Part shown: piece by piece, positions 17,102-28,772 of the stretch | How the letters are laid out: each line of letters opens with the position of its first letter | How positions within the stretch are numbered: the first letter of the stretch is position 1 | From: Fictibacillus barbaricus | GTDB taxonomy: Bacteria > Bacillota > Bacilli > Bacillales > Fictibacillaceae | Assembly: GCF_014635025.1 (NCBI RefSeq) | Contig: NZ_BMCE01000002.1 | Coordinates: forward strand, 62,001-126,000 | Direction: 5' to 3' | Length of the DNA: 64,000 nt | Notes under the pieces: model-generated | The model's input: the letters and a program-made list of their open reading frames with translations, nothing else | What the model was told of the DNA's origin: nothing | Databases searched by the model: none | Translations under genes and position numbers: made by a program

Positions 17102-18106
17102 TTATCGGGAGGATTCCTTAAAGAGCGAAGTATTGGCGTATAAAGATGAGGCTCCGCCAGAGTGCACGAAAAGGATGTTATCGTCCGGCTTAAAGGTGCC
17201 TTTTTGAATTAAATCAATGAGTCCTGCTGCTGCTTTACCTGTATATACCGGATCGAGCAAAATTCCTTCTGTTCTTGCCATGAGCTTGACAGCTTCCACC
17301 ATTTCAGGCGTAGTTAAAGCGTAGCCTGGTCCGACGTACTCGTCAAAACAGGTAACAGCCTCACGTGGGATTGAACTTGAAATGCCAATGTGTTCAGATG
17401 ATTCCTTAACAAGCTGAAAAACTTTCTCTTCTTGCTCTTGTTTTCCTCTGCTTACGTTTATTCCGATTACCGGTATTCTGCTTTGATTTCCATAAAAGCC
17501 AGTAACCAAACCTGCATGCATTCCCCCGCTGCCACTAACACAAACGACCGCATTTATTCTGACTCCTTGATCAAAGGATTGTGCCAAAATCTCTTGAGCG
17601 CAAGCAGTATATCCCGTGGCGCCGATGACATTAGATCCCCCAACAGGAATGATGTAAGGTTTATGCCCCTCATCCGTTACTTCTTTAGCTATTTTCTGCA
17701 TTTCCTTCATCAAGTCCGTCCCATTCGGTACCACCTTGACTTTTTCAGCACCCAGTAGATGATACAAAAAATAGTTGCCATTAAAATCCGGCTCAGCATT
17801 TGTCAGGCCTTCTTCTAATACGAGGATACACCTCATTTTCTCTTTAACGGCAGCGGCCAGTGTTAAGCGGCAATGATTTGATTGAATGCCCCCGCATGTA
17901 ATTAACGTATCCGCTCCTTTTTCTAATGCATCGGCAACAAGGAATTCTAGTTTTCTTGTTTTATTTCCACCAGCCGCAAGCCCCAGTAAATCATCTCGTT
18001 TCATATAAATGGAAGGGCCTCCCAGTACTTCAGAGAAGTGAGGTAGTTTCTCAATAGGAGTAAATGTTGGTGTATATCGCTGTCTTGGGAATTGTGCTAA
18101 ATTCAT
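17102..18106 (-). CDS. dcyD: D-cysteine desulfhydrase (PLP-dependent)
   Basis: Converts D-cysteine to pyruvate, H2S and ammonia. 334 residues, ACC-deaminase/D-Cys desulfhydrase branch of the fold-type II PLP enzymes. The Schiff-base Lys lies in AAGGNKTRKLEFLVA; ITCGGIQSNHCRLTLAAA is the substrate-side loop; SGSGGMHAGL is the phosphate-binding Gly loop; the C-terminus has FVHSGGASSLYA. Starts at ATG 18106 with AGGAGGAG. A truncated ridA lies 42 nt upstream on the same strand, so the ancestral unit was probably ridA-dcyD. ACC deaminase is the main alternative; the motif set favours D-cysteine. Confidence 0.88.
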   Translation of the reverse strand: MNLAQFPRQRYTPTFTPIEKLPHFSEVLGGPSIYMKRDDLLGLAAGGNKTRKLEFLVADALEKGADTLITCGGIQSNHCRLTLAAAVKEKMRCILVLEEGLTNAEPDFNGNYFLYHLLGAEKVKVVPNGTDLMKEMQKIAKEVTDEGHKPYIIPVGGSNVIGATGYTACAQEILAQSFDQGVRINAVVCVSGSGGMHAGLVTGFYGNQSRIPVIGINVSRGKQEQEEKVFQLVKESSEHIGISSSIPREAVTCFDEYVGPGYALTTPEMVEAVKLMARTEGILLDPVYTGKAAAGLIDLIQKGTFKPDDNILFVHSGGASSLYANTSLFKESSR

Positions 18107-18148
18107 AAGTATTCTCCTCCTGTATTTCTCTTTTTCAATAATTATTAA

Positions 18149-18253
18149 TTAAATCACAGCAACCGCTTCGATTTCAATCAAAGCATCTTTAGGTAAACGA
18201 GCAACTTCTATCGCGCTTCTAGCTGGATAATTCTCGGAAAAAAATTCTCCATA
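18149..18253 (-). pseudogene. 3' stub of ridA (RidA/YjgF deaminase)
   Basis: 35 codons read [20 protein letters not shown] followed by a normal RidA C-terminus and stop. ENYPARS is a hallmark of RidA (reactive enamine/imine deaminase) and includes the catalytic Arg. The 5' part is missing: at 18253/18254 the frame runs directly into the hairpin arm of the dispersed repeat. RidA often accompanies PLP enzymes, and here it precedes dcyD. Confidence 0.8.
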
Positions 18254-18272
18254 AGAAATGCACCCGATTGTT
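18254..18272 (+). repeat. repeat fragment at the ridA truncation point
   Basis: AGAAATGCACCCGATTGTT: right hairpin arm and tail of the type A repeat, abutting the ridA stub exactly at the breakpoint. Confidence 0.75.
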
Positions 18273-18341
18273 CCAAAGCACCACGATGTCAATGATTCTC
18301 CTAATTCGAATGCTCTTCTTTTATGATTAAAATGTAATGAA

Positions 18342-21447
<3,106 letters not shown>

Positions 21448-22656
21448 TTACTTGATATCATTCAAGAAAGAATTGCCGATCGTCCCCACTCGTCTGATCT
21501 CACCATTGAGCTGAATGTTAACCTTTAAGTCCTCAAAGTTTTTATCCCAATCCTTTTTCAGTTTGCTCCATGCTTTTGGGTCGGTCCGATGGATCGCATC
21601 TCCAAATCCGAAGATATCGACTTTGTATTTTTCCTGGATCTGCTTCACACTTTTAACTAAAATCTCTTTCTTTTCTTTTTCATAGCTTTTCTCTAACATG
21701 TCGATCGTTTCTTGTTTCGATAGATCGACCTTACATTCAACTTCGCCAACGTTTCCCTCGACCTGTATATTAATATCGATCTCGGGTCTGCCGTTCCTAA
21801 TCTTTCCCTTTACTTTTGAGTCTGATTTTGTCACTTGGTATACCGCTTTCCCGCCATCAGGACACGGTATGTTGACCACCGTACTTACCTCTTTATTCGT
21901 GATGATGTTGTACGTTTTGCTTTGATTCTCATTCAGCCAACCAATCAGTTTATCTTTCTTGAACACAGCTAACTGGTTAAAGTATATTTTAGCTGGAGTA
22001 TCGATCAACTCTACGTTCTGCTTGCTTAAAGTTGTTCTTTTATCTCCCTTTATGTCTGCTGTGATCCCAGTTAATACCGGTTGTTTTCCAGGACTGACCA
22101 TATCTGTGATCAGTTCATCTAACATAACGGCACTTGTAGCCGACCAAGCCTCCGCAGAGACTTCAAGGTTATCGAACATCTTATTGGCTGGTGTCTTCTC
22201 TAAAGAGGTAGGTACTTTTAATACCTCTTCCGCCCTAACACCTTTAGAGACAGCCACATAAAAATCCGAACGGAGTTCCCAGTCTCTTGAGAGCAGATCT
22301 AACGGTTTCCCGATTCCTTTTTTTGCTAACGATTCACCAATAATTAACATGCGAAGATGAGAAGGATAGATTTTTCTAGGTGATTCCTTTGTCATCTTCC
22401 GGATGGCCTCAAATACCGTCTCCCCTTTCTCCTGGTAGATGACCACCGGTGAATCACCTCCACCGCCGCCTTTATCCCCTGCTATCTCTGAAGGATTGAC
22501 GACTTGGGCAGTTACCAGGTATTTCCCGTCCTTCGTAAGGTCTAATCCCATCGCTAACGTAATGGCGAGTTCATTCAGCTCGCGGCGATTCCAGCATCCT
22601 GTAGTAAGTGATAGCAATAAAGTTAGTACAGTAAGGATGGTTATTATCCGTTTCAT
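21448..22656 (-). CDS. Ger(x)C family germinant receptor lipoprotein
   Basis: C subunit, 402 residues, lipoprotein with lipobox TTGC at about residue 21 (SLTTGCWNRRELNELAI, where the WxxxELN motif after the Cys is typical of Ger(x)C). A C-terminal Ger(x)C domain contains DIFGFGDAIHRTDPKAW. The ATG at 22656 has GGAGT upstream. Last gene of a five-gene operon, 125 nt after the second B gene. Confidence 0.93.
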   Translation of the reverse strand: MKRIITILTVLTLLLSLTTGCWNRRELNELAITLAMGLDLTKDGKYLVTAQVVNPSEIAGDKGGGGGDSPVVIYQEKGETVFEAIRKMTKESPRKIYPSHLRMLIIGESLAKKGIGKPLDLLSRDWELRSDFYVAVSKGVRAEEVLKVPTSLEKTPANKMFDNLEVSAEAWSATSAVMLDELITDMVSPGKQPVLTGITADIKGDKRTTLSKQNVELIDTPAKIYFNQLAVFKKDKLIGWLNENQSKTYNIITNKEVSTVVNIPCPDGGKAVYQVTKSDSKVKGKIRNGRPEIDINIQVEGNVGEVECKVDLSKQETIDMLEKSYEKEKKEILVKSVKQIQEKYKVDIFGFGDAIHRTDPKAWSKLKKDWDKNFEDLKVNIQLNGEIRRVGTIGNSFLNDIK

Positions 22657-22781
22657 GAACGTTACTCCTTTTTTGGCTGCTCCTTTAATCTTTAATTGTT
22701 ATTATTAACATTTTTCACCATTATGAGATAAACCATTCTTTTGAGCATTTGAACTAAGCCATCCTTTATGAGGAGAGTGGC

Positions 22782-23879
22782 CTATCTATCGACCCGCTTT
22801 CTGATCCTGGCTGCTACGAGCAGCAATAATGGCATGAACAGACCCACGATCGACACGAAAGGGAGCCAGATATCTTTGTCATACGTGCCTGCAGCTTGGA
22901 TGTTAGGATATAGAATCAAGGATAAGACAACCATAATCATACCGAGTGGTGAACATAGGTGACGATAATCTTTCACTTCAAATATGTTTGAAAAAACGAC
23001 GACCGATACATAAAAATAGACCACCCCTCGTATGAATACGGTCATAATCCAGAACAAAGCCAAAAAGGACTCGATACGGGTTATGAAGTTCCCAATGTTG
23101 ATCTTCCTCGCCAAGGCATAACTGGGAGCGATGTTTCTGGTCGTTAGATCAACACCTAACACCAGGATGTTAAGGCCCATCACAACGACAAGTATGATCC
23201 CTGCATAAATCGTGCCCTTTAAAAAGCCTTTAGCAGCCTTTTTCCTCTCGGTTACAAGTGAGGGATAGATCATCAAGAACATGACAGTAGACAATGAGAA
23301 AAAACTTACAAAGACTAATGCTGCCCGTATGATGGGTCTGATTCCGACTTCTAGTACAGGCTGAATGTTCATCCATTCTACTTCTGGGACGATGGCGATG
23401 ATCAAAATAACAAGTAATAAGGTAACAGGCAGGAATAATATTTCCGTTAACCGGCTTATGGGTTCTATGCCGAGTCTTACTGCCAGAATAACAATGAAAG
23501 AAAACATGATATGTATAGCAAAAGAAGGGGTTTCCGGCATCCAGAAAGTTGCAACAAAATCACCAATATAAAAGACGATTTCTGACGAAGACACAAAAGC
23601 CCAAAAAAAGAAGAAGATGTTGACCGTCTTTCCGATAAATTTACCAAATAACCTTTCGTTCAATCGATCTAGTGAGAGGGATGGAAATAGGTTCCCGACC
23701 TTTATGTATAAACCCGTTAATAGGATTCCTGCTCCTGCACCGATGATGGCTGCGATCCATGCATCTTGCTTTGCAAAATGGGCCATGAGAGATGGTGTAT
23801 GCAGGATCACAGTGCCGATGGAATATAAAAAGACAAGAATCATTAGTTGGTGGGAAGATACTTTTACGTTATCTATCAT
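22782..23879 (-). CDS. GerAB/spore germination permease family protein (second B copy)
   Basis: 365-residue APC-superfamily membrane protein with about ten helices. The N-terminal QLMILVFLYSIGTVILHTPS and AKQDAWIAAIIGAGAGILL are family hallmarks, and LDRLNERLFGKFIGK matches the next conserved loop. ATG 23879 with AAAGGTG. It follows a paralogous B gene by 27 nt and is clearly diverged from it, so the operon encodes two B subunits. It may form an alternative receptor with a different ligand range. Confidence 0.92.
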   Translation of the reverse strand: MIDNVKVSSHQLMILVFLYSIGTVILHTPSLMAHFAKQDAWIAAIIGAGAGILLTGLYIKVGNLFPSLSLDRLNERLFGKFIGKTVNIFFFFWAFVSSSEIVFYIGDFVATFWMPETPSFAIHIMFSFIVILAVRLGIEPISRLTEILFLPVTLLLVILIIAIVPEVEWMNIQPVLEVGIRPIIRAALVFVSFFSLSTVMFLMIYPSLVTERKKAAKGFLKGTIYAGIILVVVMGLNILVLGVDLTTRNIAPSYALARKINIGNFITRIESFLALFWIMTVFIRGVVYFYVSVVVFSNIFEVKDYRHLCSPLGMIMVVLSLILYPNIQAAGTYDKDIWLPFVSIVGLFMPLLLLVAARIRKRVDR

Positions 23880-23906
23880 AGTTTCACCTTTTCATTCTTA
23901 ATATGG

Positions 23907-25034
23907 CTATTCGCGCTTTTGTATCAATTGAGGATCATCCTTATTCTCATTTTTTCTCTTCCGTATCGCATGTACCAGCAATAATAACAGCGGTATGAAA
24001 AGGCCTACTGTGATGGAATAAAGAATCGAAGCCTTAACATCAAAATTCTGCTGCTTGACGACGTCTTCAAACATGAGTATTGATAGAGCTCCAACGATTA
24101 ACGCCATAGGTAAGGTTAGAGGCCGGTAATGTTTCAAATTAAAAATTTGGGAAACACCTAGGACGGATGCAAAAAAGTAGAGTACCATCTTAAAGTAGAT
24201 CGTTATAAACCACATGACCGCAATCACGCCCTCCGTCCGTTGGACAAAGTTACCCACGTTTATTCTTCTGGCGAGTATAAAACTAGGATATGCTTGTCTT
24301 GCTGTCGAGTCTGCTCCTAGGACCAAAATACTTAACAAGGTGATGACAATGATGACCGCTCCCCCGATGAAGTTTCCAATATAGAAGGATTTTATGGCAT
24401 CTTTATACCGAGTAACTAAAGGAAAGATCATCAATAAGATCACAGAATTAATGGTCGATGTGACGACTAAGTTAATTGAAGCACCAAATATGGTGTTTAT
24501 CTTTGACTCGAATACAGGCTGTATGTTCTCAAACTCGATGTTTGGCGAAACAAAGATGACAAGAAAGGCAAAAAGGATAAAGAAGAAAACTAGGAAGATC
24601 TCACCTGAACGAGCGATCGTTTCGATCCCGAGGCGCACTCCCATCGCTACGATGACCATCATCAACATGGTTAAGACCGGAAGTGGTGTATCGGGCATGA
24701 TATGCGAGGTAAGAAAGCTCCCGTTGTAAATCATAAGTATGGACGTATAGATGAATGGTAATGAGATGAAAATTAGAGAAACAATTTTACCGATCCATTT
24801 TCCAAACAGTTTTTCGTTCATCTGAATGATTGTCATCTCCGGATAGCTGCGAACTAGAGCATGATAAATACCGATCACGATAAAACCGATTCCGGTTCCT
24901 ACTATGGAAACAATCCAGGCGTCCTGTTTTGCTGCGGCAGCTAACCCTGATGGCACCACTAAGATGGTAGTTCCTATCGTGAATAACGTTACTAGAACAA
25001 GAAATTGATGCACGTTGATTTTTTCATTTATCAA
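23907..25034 (-). CDS. GerAB/spore germination permease family protein (first B copy)
   Basis: 375-residue permease-like B subunit with the same architecture as its downstream neighbour: FLVLVTLFTIGTTILVVPSG, AAAKQDAWIVSIVGTGIGF and IIQMNEKLFGKWIGKIVS. Ends in a basic cytoplasmic tail. It begins with TTG at 25034; the ribosome site (GGGGTAG) is only moderate. It lies between the small D-type gene and the second B gene. Confidence 0.9.
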   Translation of the reverse strand: MINEKINVHQFLVLVTLFTIGTTILVVPSGLAAAAKQDAWIVSIVGTGIGFIVIGIYHALVRSYPEMTIIQMNEKLFGKWIGKIVSLIFISLPFIYTSILMIYNGSFLTSHIMPDTPLPVLTMLMMVIVAMGVRLGIETIARSGEIFLVFFFILFAFLVIFVSPNIEFENIQPVFESKINTIFGASINLVVTSTINSVILLMIFPLVTRYKDAIKSFYIGNFIGGAVIIVITLLSILVLGADSTARQAYPSFILARRINVGNFVQRTEGVIAVMWFITIYFKMVLYFFASVLGVSQIFNLKHYRPLTLPMALIVGALSILMFEDVVKQQNFDVKASILYSITVGLFIPLLLLLVHAIRKRKNENKDDPQLIQKRE

Positions 25035-25153
25035 CTTAATCTACCCCACTCTTTCCTATCCTCCTTAAAGGACTCTTATAATATTCCGTCTTAAACAAAA
25101 ATGAATCATCCATTCTTCCTTCTAATAAAGATGCCAGGATCGCTAAAAGATCC

Positions 25154-25381
25154 TTACCCTATCTTCACGATAAGTTCTGAGAACGGTTTAAAGATCCAGG
25201 TGATAAAATCCAATGGGTTTGGGATCTGGACACCTCGCGCCAGTGCTATACTTAATGCGGTCCCAAATAGGAGCAGAGACGAAAAAATCGCAAGTTCCTT
25301 CTTCCTTTTTTTCCTAACAAGAGGTGGGACATCAATCGCGATAATCACGGCGGATATGATAAGGATGCCTACAACTGCCAT
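25154..25381 (-). CDS. small two-helix D-type subunit of the germinant receptor operon
   Basis: 75 residues with two hydrophobic helices (VVGILIISAVIIAIDVP and IFSSLLLFGTALSIALA) separated by a basic loop (RKKRKKE). Position between A and B genes matches the small gene found in some ger operons (for example yfkS of B. subtilis or the gerU-associated D gene of B. megaterium), whose products modulate receptor function. The call rests on position, size and topology, not on a sequence signature. Confidence 0.8.
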   Translation of the reverse strand: MAVVGILIISAVIIAIDVPPLVRKKRKKELAIFSSLLLFGTALSIALARGVQIPNPLDFITWIFKPFSELIVKIG

Positions 25382-25461
25382 AACGACTACTCCCTTCTCT
25401 ATCGATAAAAAATATGATCTCCAGTTATCTCATAAATTAAATATTAATTTAGATGTTTCCG

Positions 25462-27054
25462 TCACTCATTTCCTTCTTTTTGGGGCTTTGGAGCCTGGAC
25501 ATTCTCGCGTCTATTGTTTCTTTGACTGATAAGACGTGGACGGGAGACCATTGCCCATCGAGGTACTCTAAAGAATGTATCCTTCATGTCTTCGCGTATA
25601 TGGGGACCCATTGGACTCATATACGGAACACCGAACGAGCGAAGGGTGCACAGATGGAGAACCAGTGCAATGAATCCTACAAATATCCCGAACAGGCCGA
25701 ATGAGGCAGCTAACACCATCATCGGAAACCGTAACATTCGGATGGACATAGACAAGGTGAAGGCAGGAAGCACAAAGCTTGAGATGGCTGTCATCGCCAC
25801 GACGATTACCATGGCCGCAGACACGATCCCCGCTTCTACGGCTGCGGTACCGATTACAAGTGTACCTACAATGGAGATCGCAGAACCGATAGCTTTTGGC
25901 ATCCGTAGACCCGCTTCCCGCAAGATCTCAAACGCGGTTTCCATCATTAGGGCTTCAATGAACGCCGGAAAAGGGACTCCTTCACGTTGAGCGGCCAAAC
26001 TAATCAGAAGTCCAGTCGGCAACATCTCTGCATGGAATGTGGTGATGGCGATATATAAGGATGGTGCGAGCAGAGCGATAAAGATAGAAAGGAAACGGAC
26101 CAGGCGGATCATGGTGCTGATGTCAGCCCGTTGATAGTAATCTTCTGGCGACTGGATAAAAGATACGAACAGGGCGGGCACAACCAGTACGATTGGCGTT
26201 CCGTCCACCAATATAGCAATTTTGCCTTCCAACAGCTCAGCTGCGATGACATCGGGTCGTTCTGAATAATAGACGGTTGGAAAAGGACTGTATGTCTCAT
26301 CCTGAATCATTTCTTCAATATAACCACTCTCAAGGATTCCATCGATATCGATTCGATCCAGGCGCTCGTGTACTTCTTTTAGGACTTCGTCATTTACGAT
26401 TCCATTTATATACATAATACCTACATCGGTTTGGGTCTCCTTGCCAATCTTTTTGGTCTCGAGCCATAGTTTCGGTGTCTTGATCCTTCTTCGGATCAAT
26501 GCCGTATTAGTACGTAGGTTCTCTGTAAATCCCTCTTTAGGACCTCTGACGACGGTTTCCGTTGTGACTTCTGTGACACCCCGGTCTTTTCCGCCACGCA
26601 TCCCGATTTTCAGCCCCTGCGTACAGCCATCCAGTAAAAGAATGACGTCTCCTGATAGAAGGGGAGTTAATAGAGAACGGAAACTTGTAACCTCCTGTAT
26701 ATCTCCGACCTTTAAAATATGCTCTTTTAGAAAGGACAGAACATCATGTTTTGAGGTGATTGTTCGTGTCTTCTCGGCATGGTCACTCGATAATAGCGAT
26801 TCCATAATAAAGTTTTGGATAGAATTTGTATCGACCAGTCCATCGGTATAAAAAATACAGGCCTTTATACTTTGCGGTAGATCGATTTGAAACTCTCTAA
26901 CCACGATGTCGCTACTATTACCTACTAATAGCTTGATGTTTTCAATGTTTTTATTGAGGTCTTTAAGCAAAAGGTCAGTATGGTTGCCTTTGTCTGTTTG
27001 GGCTTGCTCGAATGAGATCTTTTTTTCCTTTTTCTTTTTCTTAAAAAAATTCAT
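25462..27054 (-). CDS. GerA-family spore germination protein, A subunit
   Basis: 530-residue A subunit. A lysine-rich N-terminus (MNFFKKKKKEKK) precedes the soluble domain with GPKEGFTENLRTNTALIRRR, then a multi-helix membrane domain (about 290-470) including REGVPFPAFIEALMMETAFE, and a tail ending in KPQKEGNE. The GTG at 27060 overlaps the ribosome site GAGAGGG, so ATG 27054 is the likelier start. First gene of the A-D-B-B-C operon. I found no convincing sigma-G match upstream. A terminator-type hairpin at 27188 insulates it. Confidence 0.93.
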   Translation of the reverse strand: MNFFKKKKKEKKISFEQAQTDKGNHTDLLLKDLNKNIENIKLLVGNSSDIVVREFQIDLPQSIKACIFYTDGLVDTNSIQNFIMESLLSSDHAEKTRTITSKHDVLSFLKEHILKVGDIQEVTSFRSLLTPLLSGDVILLLDGCTQGLKIGMRGGKDRGVTEVTTETVVRGPKEGFTENLRTNTALIRRRIKTPKLWLETKKIGKETQTDVGIMYINGIVNDEVLKEVHERLDRIDIDGILESGYIEEMIQDETYSPFPTVYYSERPDVIAAELLEGKIAILVDGTPIVLVVPALFVSFIQSPEDYYQRADISTMIRLVRFLSIFIALLAPSLYIAITTFHAEMLPTGLLISLAAQREGVPFPAFIEALMMETAFEILREAGLRMPKAIGSAISIVGTLVIGTAAVEAGIVSAAMVIVVAMTAISSFVLPAFTLSMSIRMLRFPMMVLAASFGLFGIFVGFIALVLHLCTLRSFGVPYMSPMGPHIREDMKDTFFRVPRWAMVSRPRLISQRNNRRENVQAPKPQKEGNE

Positions 27055-27165
27055 ACACACCCTCTCTTCTTCCGTTCCTTCGTACTCATGTTTTCATCAT
27101 TTCTTTTAGTTTGGTCATACAAACATAAGACTATGTATTCCAAGTTTTCTTCTCTTTCGTTTCGT

Positions 27166-27185
27166 GCTCGTTTGCTGAATAATAA
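27166..27185 (+). repeat. repeat tail joined to a terminator
   Basis: GTGCTCGTTTGCTGAATAATAAAAAAG: right end of the dispersed repeat running directly into the hairpin at 27188. Confidence 0.6.
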
Positions 27186-27187
27186 AA

Positions 27188-27209
27188 AAGCCGCCCGATT
27201 TGGCGGCTT
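27188..27209. terminator. bidirectional hairpin terminator
   Basis: AAGCCGCC, loop of six, GGCGGCTT, with A-run on one side and TAAATATT on the other. Confidence 0.75.
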
Positions 27210-27647
27210 AAATATTCAAAAAATACTATTACTCAGCATCAATCGATGAGCTATAACATTTTGCTGCAATCGCACCCGATAGTTGAACATCAACCACCAG
27301 CAGATTTCTTTATCCCTTACTCTTAATACAGCAAATCTTAACGGATTGGAATATTATATTTATCGCAAAAATCACAATAACGATTTTAAACTGAAAAAAT
27401 ATCATCTTGTCCAATCACTTGGTCTTCTTCATCAAAATATTGGCCTCTGCATATCGCCATTGACCCTGAATGTTAAATCAAATTACACTTCCGCATGTAT
27501 GTCTGTGACGAGTTAATGTTTGTCCATTTTTTTATCCTAAATAAGTATGTCCAACTGCCTGTTGTGAAATCAAAACGAATAGTTTTAAAGTGACAGTTCA
27601 TTCCTTCTTCAACTCTTAACCGCAATTTTTAAGGCAGGCGTGATGTA
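27210..27647. other. intergenic region with decayed small ORF
   Basis: No convincing gene. Contains a repeat tail (TCGCACCCGATAGTTGAAC, 27269-27287) and a possible small zinc-binding relic (27338-27460). Confidence 0.45.
27338..27460 (-). pseudogene. possible relic of a small Cys-rich protein
   Basis: Minus-strand frame MAICRGQYFDEEDQVIGQDD..., an in-frame TAA, then NRYCDFCDKYNIPIR and stop. The CxxC pair and continuity of frame suggest a roughly 40-residue metal-binding protein inactivated by a nonsense change. No ribosome site beyond a weak AGGG. Speculative. Confidence 0.3.
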
Positions 27648-28019
27648 TTATTTCCGCCAAAAATTCGTATATTCTGCTTTATCTTGAATATTAAATTCAA
27701 TCATTTTCTCAAGCAATTCGTAATTTACCGGCTCATTCCACGGAATTCGAAACAAGCCTTTGGTAGCACTGTAGCCAGCTTGTGCAATGTCATCGGCAAA
27801 GTGAGCAATGCCTACTTCTTCGGGTGAAACGCTCAAATGATGCTTCGCTGTGGAAAAGCCGATGATAAATGTGCCGTGATCGGAAAACATTGGCGTATTC
27901 CACTTGATTTGCGGTTCCAAATTTGGGAACTTATTAGCAACCCACCTCAAAATTTCCCCTGTTCGGTCGCGGTGGTCAGGGTTATCGATACCTGCTAAAT
28001 ATTTTGCAAAAACTTCCAT
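27648..28019 (-). CDS. DUF1801/YdhG-like protein
   Basis: 123 residues from ATG 28019, preceded by AAGGAGG at good spacing. N-terminus [20 protein letters not shown], middle [21 protein letters not shown]-terminus with [20 protein letters not shown]: the iron-chaperone-like DUF1801 fold (B. subtilis YdhG relatives). Function not established. The frame stays open upstream into a truncated second copy of the same gene; the ribosome site marks the real start. Confidence 0.88.
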   Translation of the reverse strand: MEVFAKYLAGIDNPDHRDRTGEILRWVANKFPNLEPQIKWNTPMFSDHGTFIIGFSTAKHHLSVSPEEVGIAHFADDIAQAGYSATKGLFRIPWNEPVNYELLEKMIEFNIQDKAEYTNFWRK

Positions 28020-28034
28020 GTTTTCCTCCTTCGA

Positions 28035-28280
28035 TATTATGCTATTGCCGCCAAAAATTTGAATTCTCAGCCTATCTTTGATTTTAAATTCAAATATCTT
28101 CTCTTGCAATTCGTAATTAACTGGTTCAATCCATTGAATTCGGAACAAGCTTGAAGAAGCGCTGTAGCCAGCTTGGGCGATTTCATCGTCAAAATTCACC
28201 ATTGTCTCTTTCGGGTAAATGCTCAAATGATTCTTTGCTGTGGCAAAAGATGACTCCCCCTGAACTGGAAGCTCTTCCAT
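28035..28280 (-). pseudogene. truncated tandem duplicate of the DUF1801 gene
   Basis: The upstream part of the open frame repeats the C-terminal half of the neighbouring gene ([20 protein letters not shown] against [20 protein letters not shown], then [18 protein letters not shown]). The first half is missing. A duplicate that has lost its N-terminal coding part. Confidence 0.75.
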
Positions 28281-28407
28281 TCTCTATATAAAATACTACC
28301 AGAATTTCCAGTAATCAAGGCACCAAATACTTTATAAAGTCAAAATGTTACTCAACAATCTGGCCTGTTCGTATTATAAGGTTAACCAGTTCGATCTGGT
28401 TAGCCTA

Positions 28408-28473
28408 TTCAATAAAAATTAGCAGCTTGAACAGCTCTTTTGATCTTCAACTTATGCACCCGTTTGTGAAATA
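28408..28473 (+). repeat. dispersed repeat, type B copy
   Basis: TTCAATAAAAATTAGCAGCTTGAACAGCTC...GATCTTCAACTTATGCACCCGTTTGTGAAATAA. Confidence 0.65.
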
Positions 28474-28772
28474 ACTCAATACTGGAATGCTGCTCTTTAG
28501 TTTAGTAATGGTCTGCTATAAAGGAAAGTTCAAAATGATAAATCATAGGACATCACCTTAAAAATTTATCAGGTCCAACGAATCGGTCACCATTTTCCTA
28601 TTTAAATATGTTTTAGTAAAAAAATATAGGTTGATAGCATTATTTACCTTGGAATGTATTGTAAGTAAATTTTTTATGTAGTAATCTTACAGCGATTTAG
28701 ATAGCAAACATCATAATGATTTAGTCCATTTGTTGTAAGAGTACTCTAATCCAAAAATGAGGAGGAATTTTA

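Noticed and set aside
17102-18106. ACC deaminase
   Set aside because: Same fold, but the sequence around GGIQSNHCRLT and the ridA neighbour fit D-cysteine desulfhydrase better.
27061-27140. Sigma-G promoter for the second ger operon
   Set aside because: GAATA is present on the minus strand, but the -10 at the right spacing (ATGACCA/TATGACC) fits poorly; not claimed.
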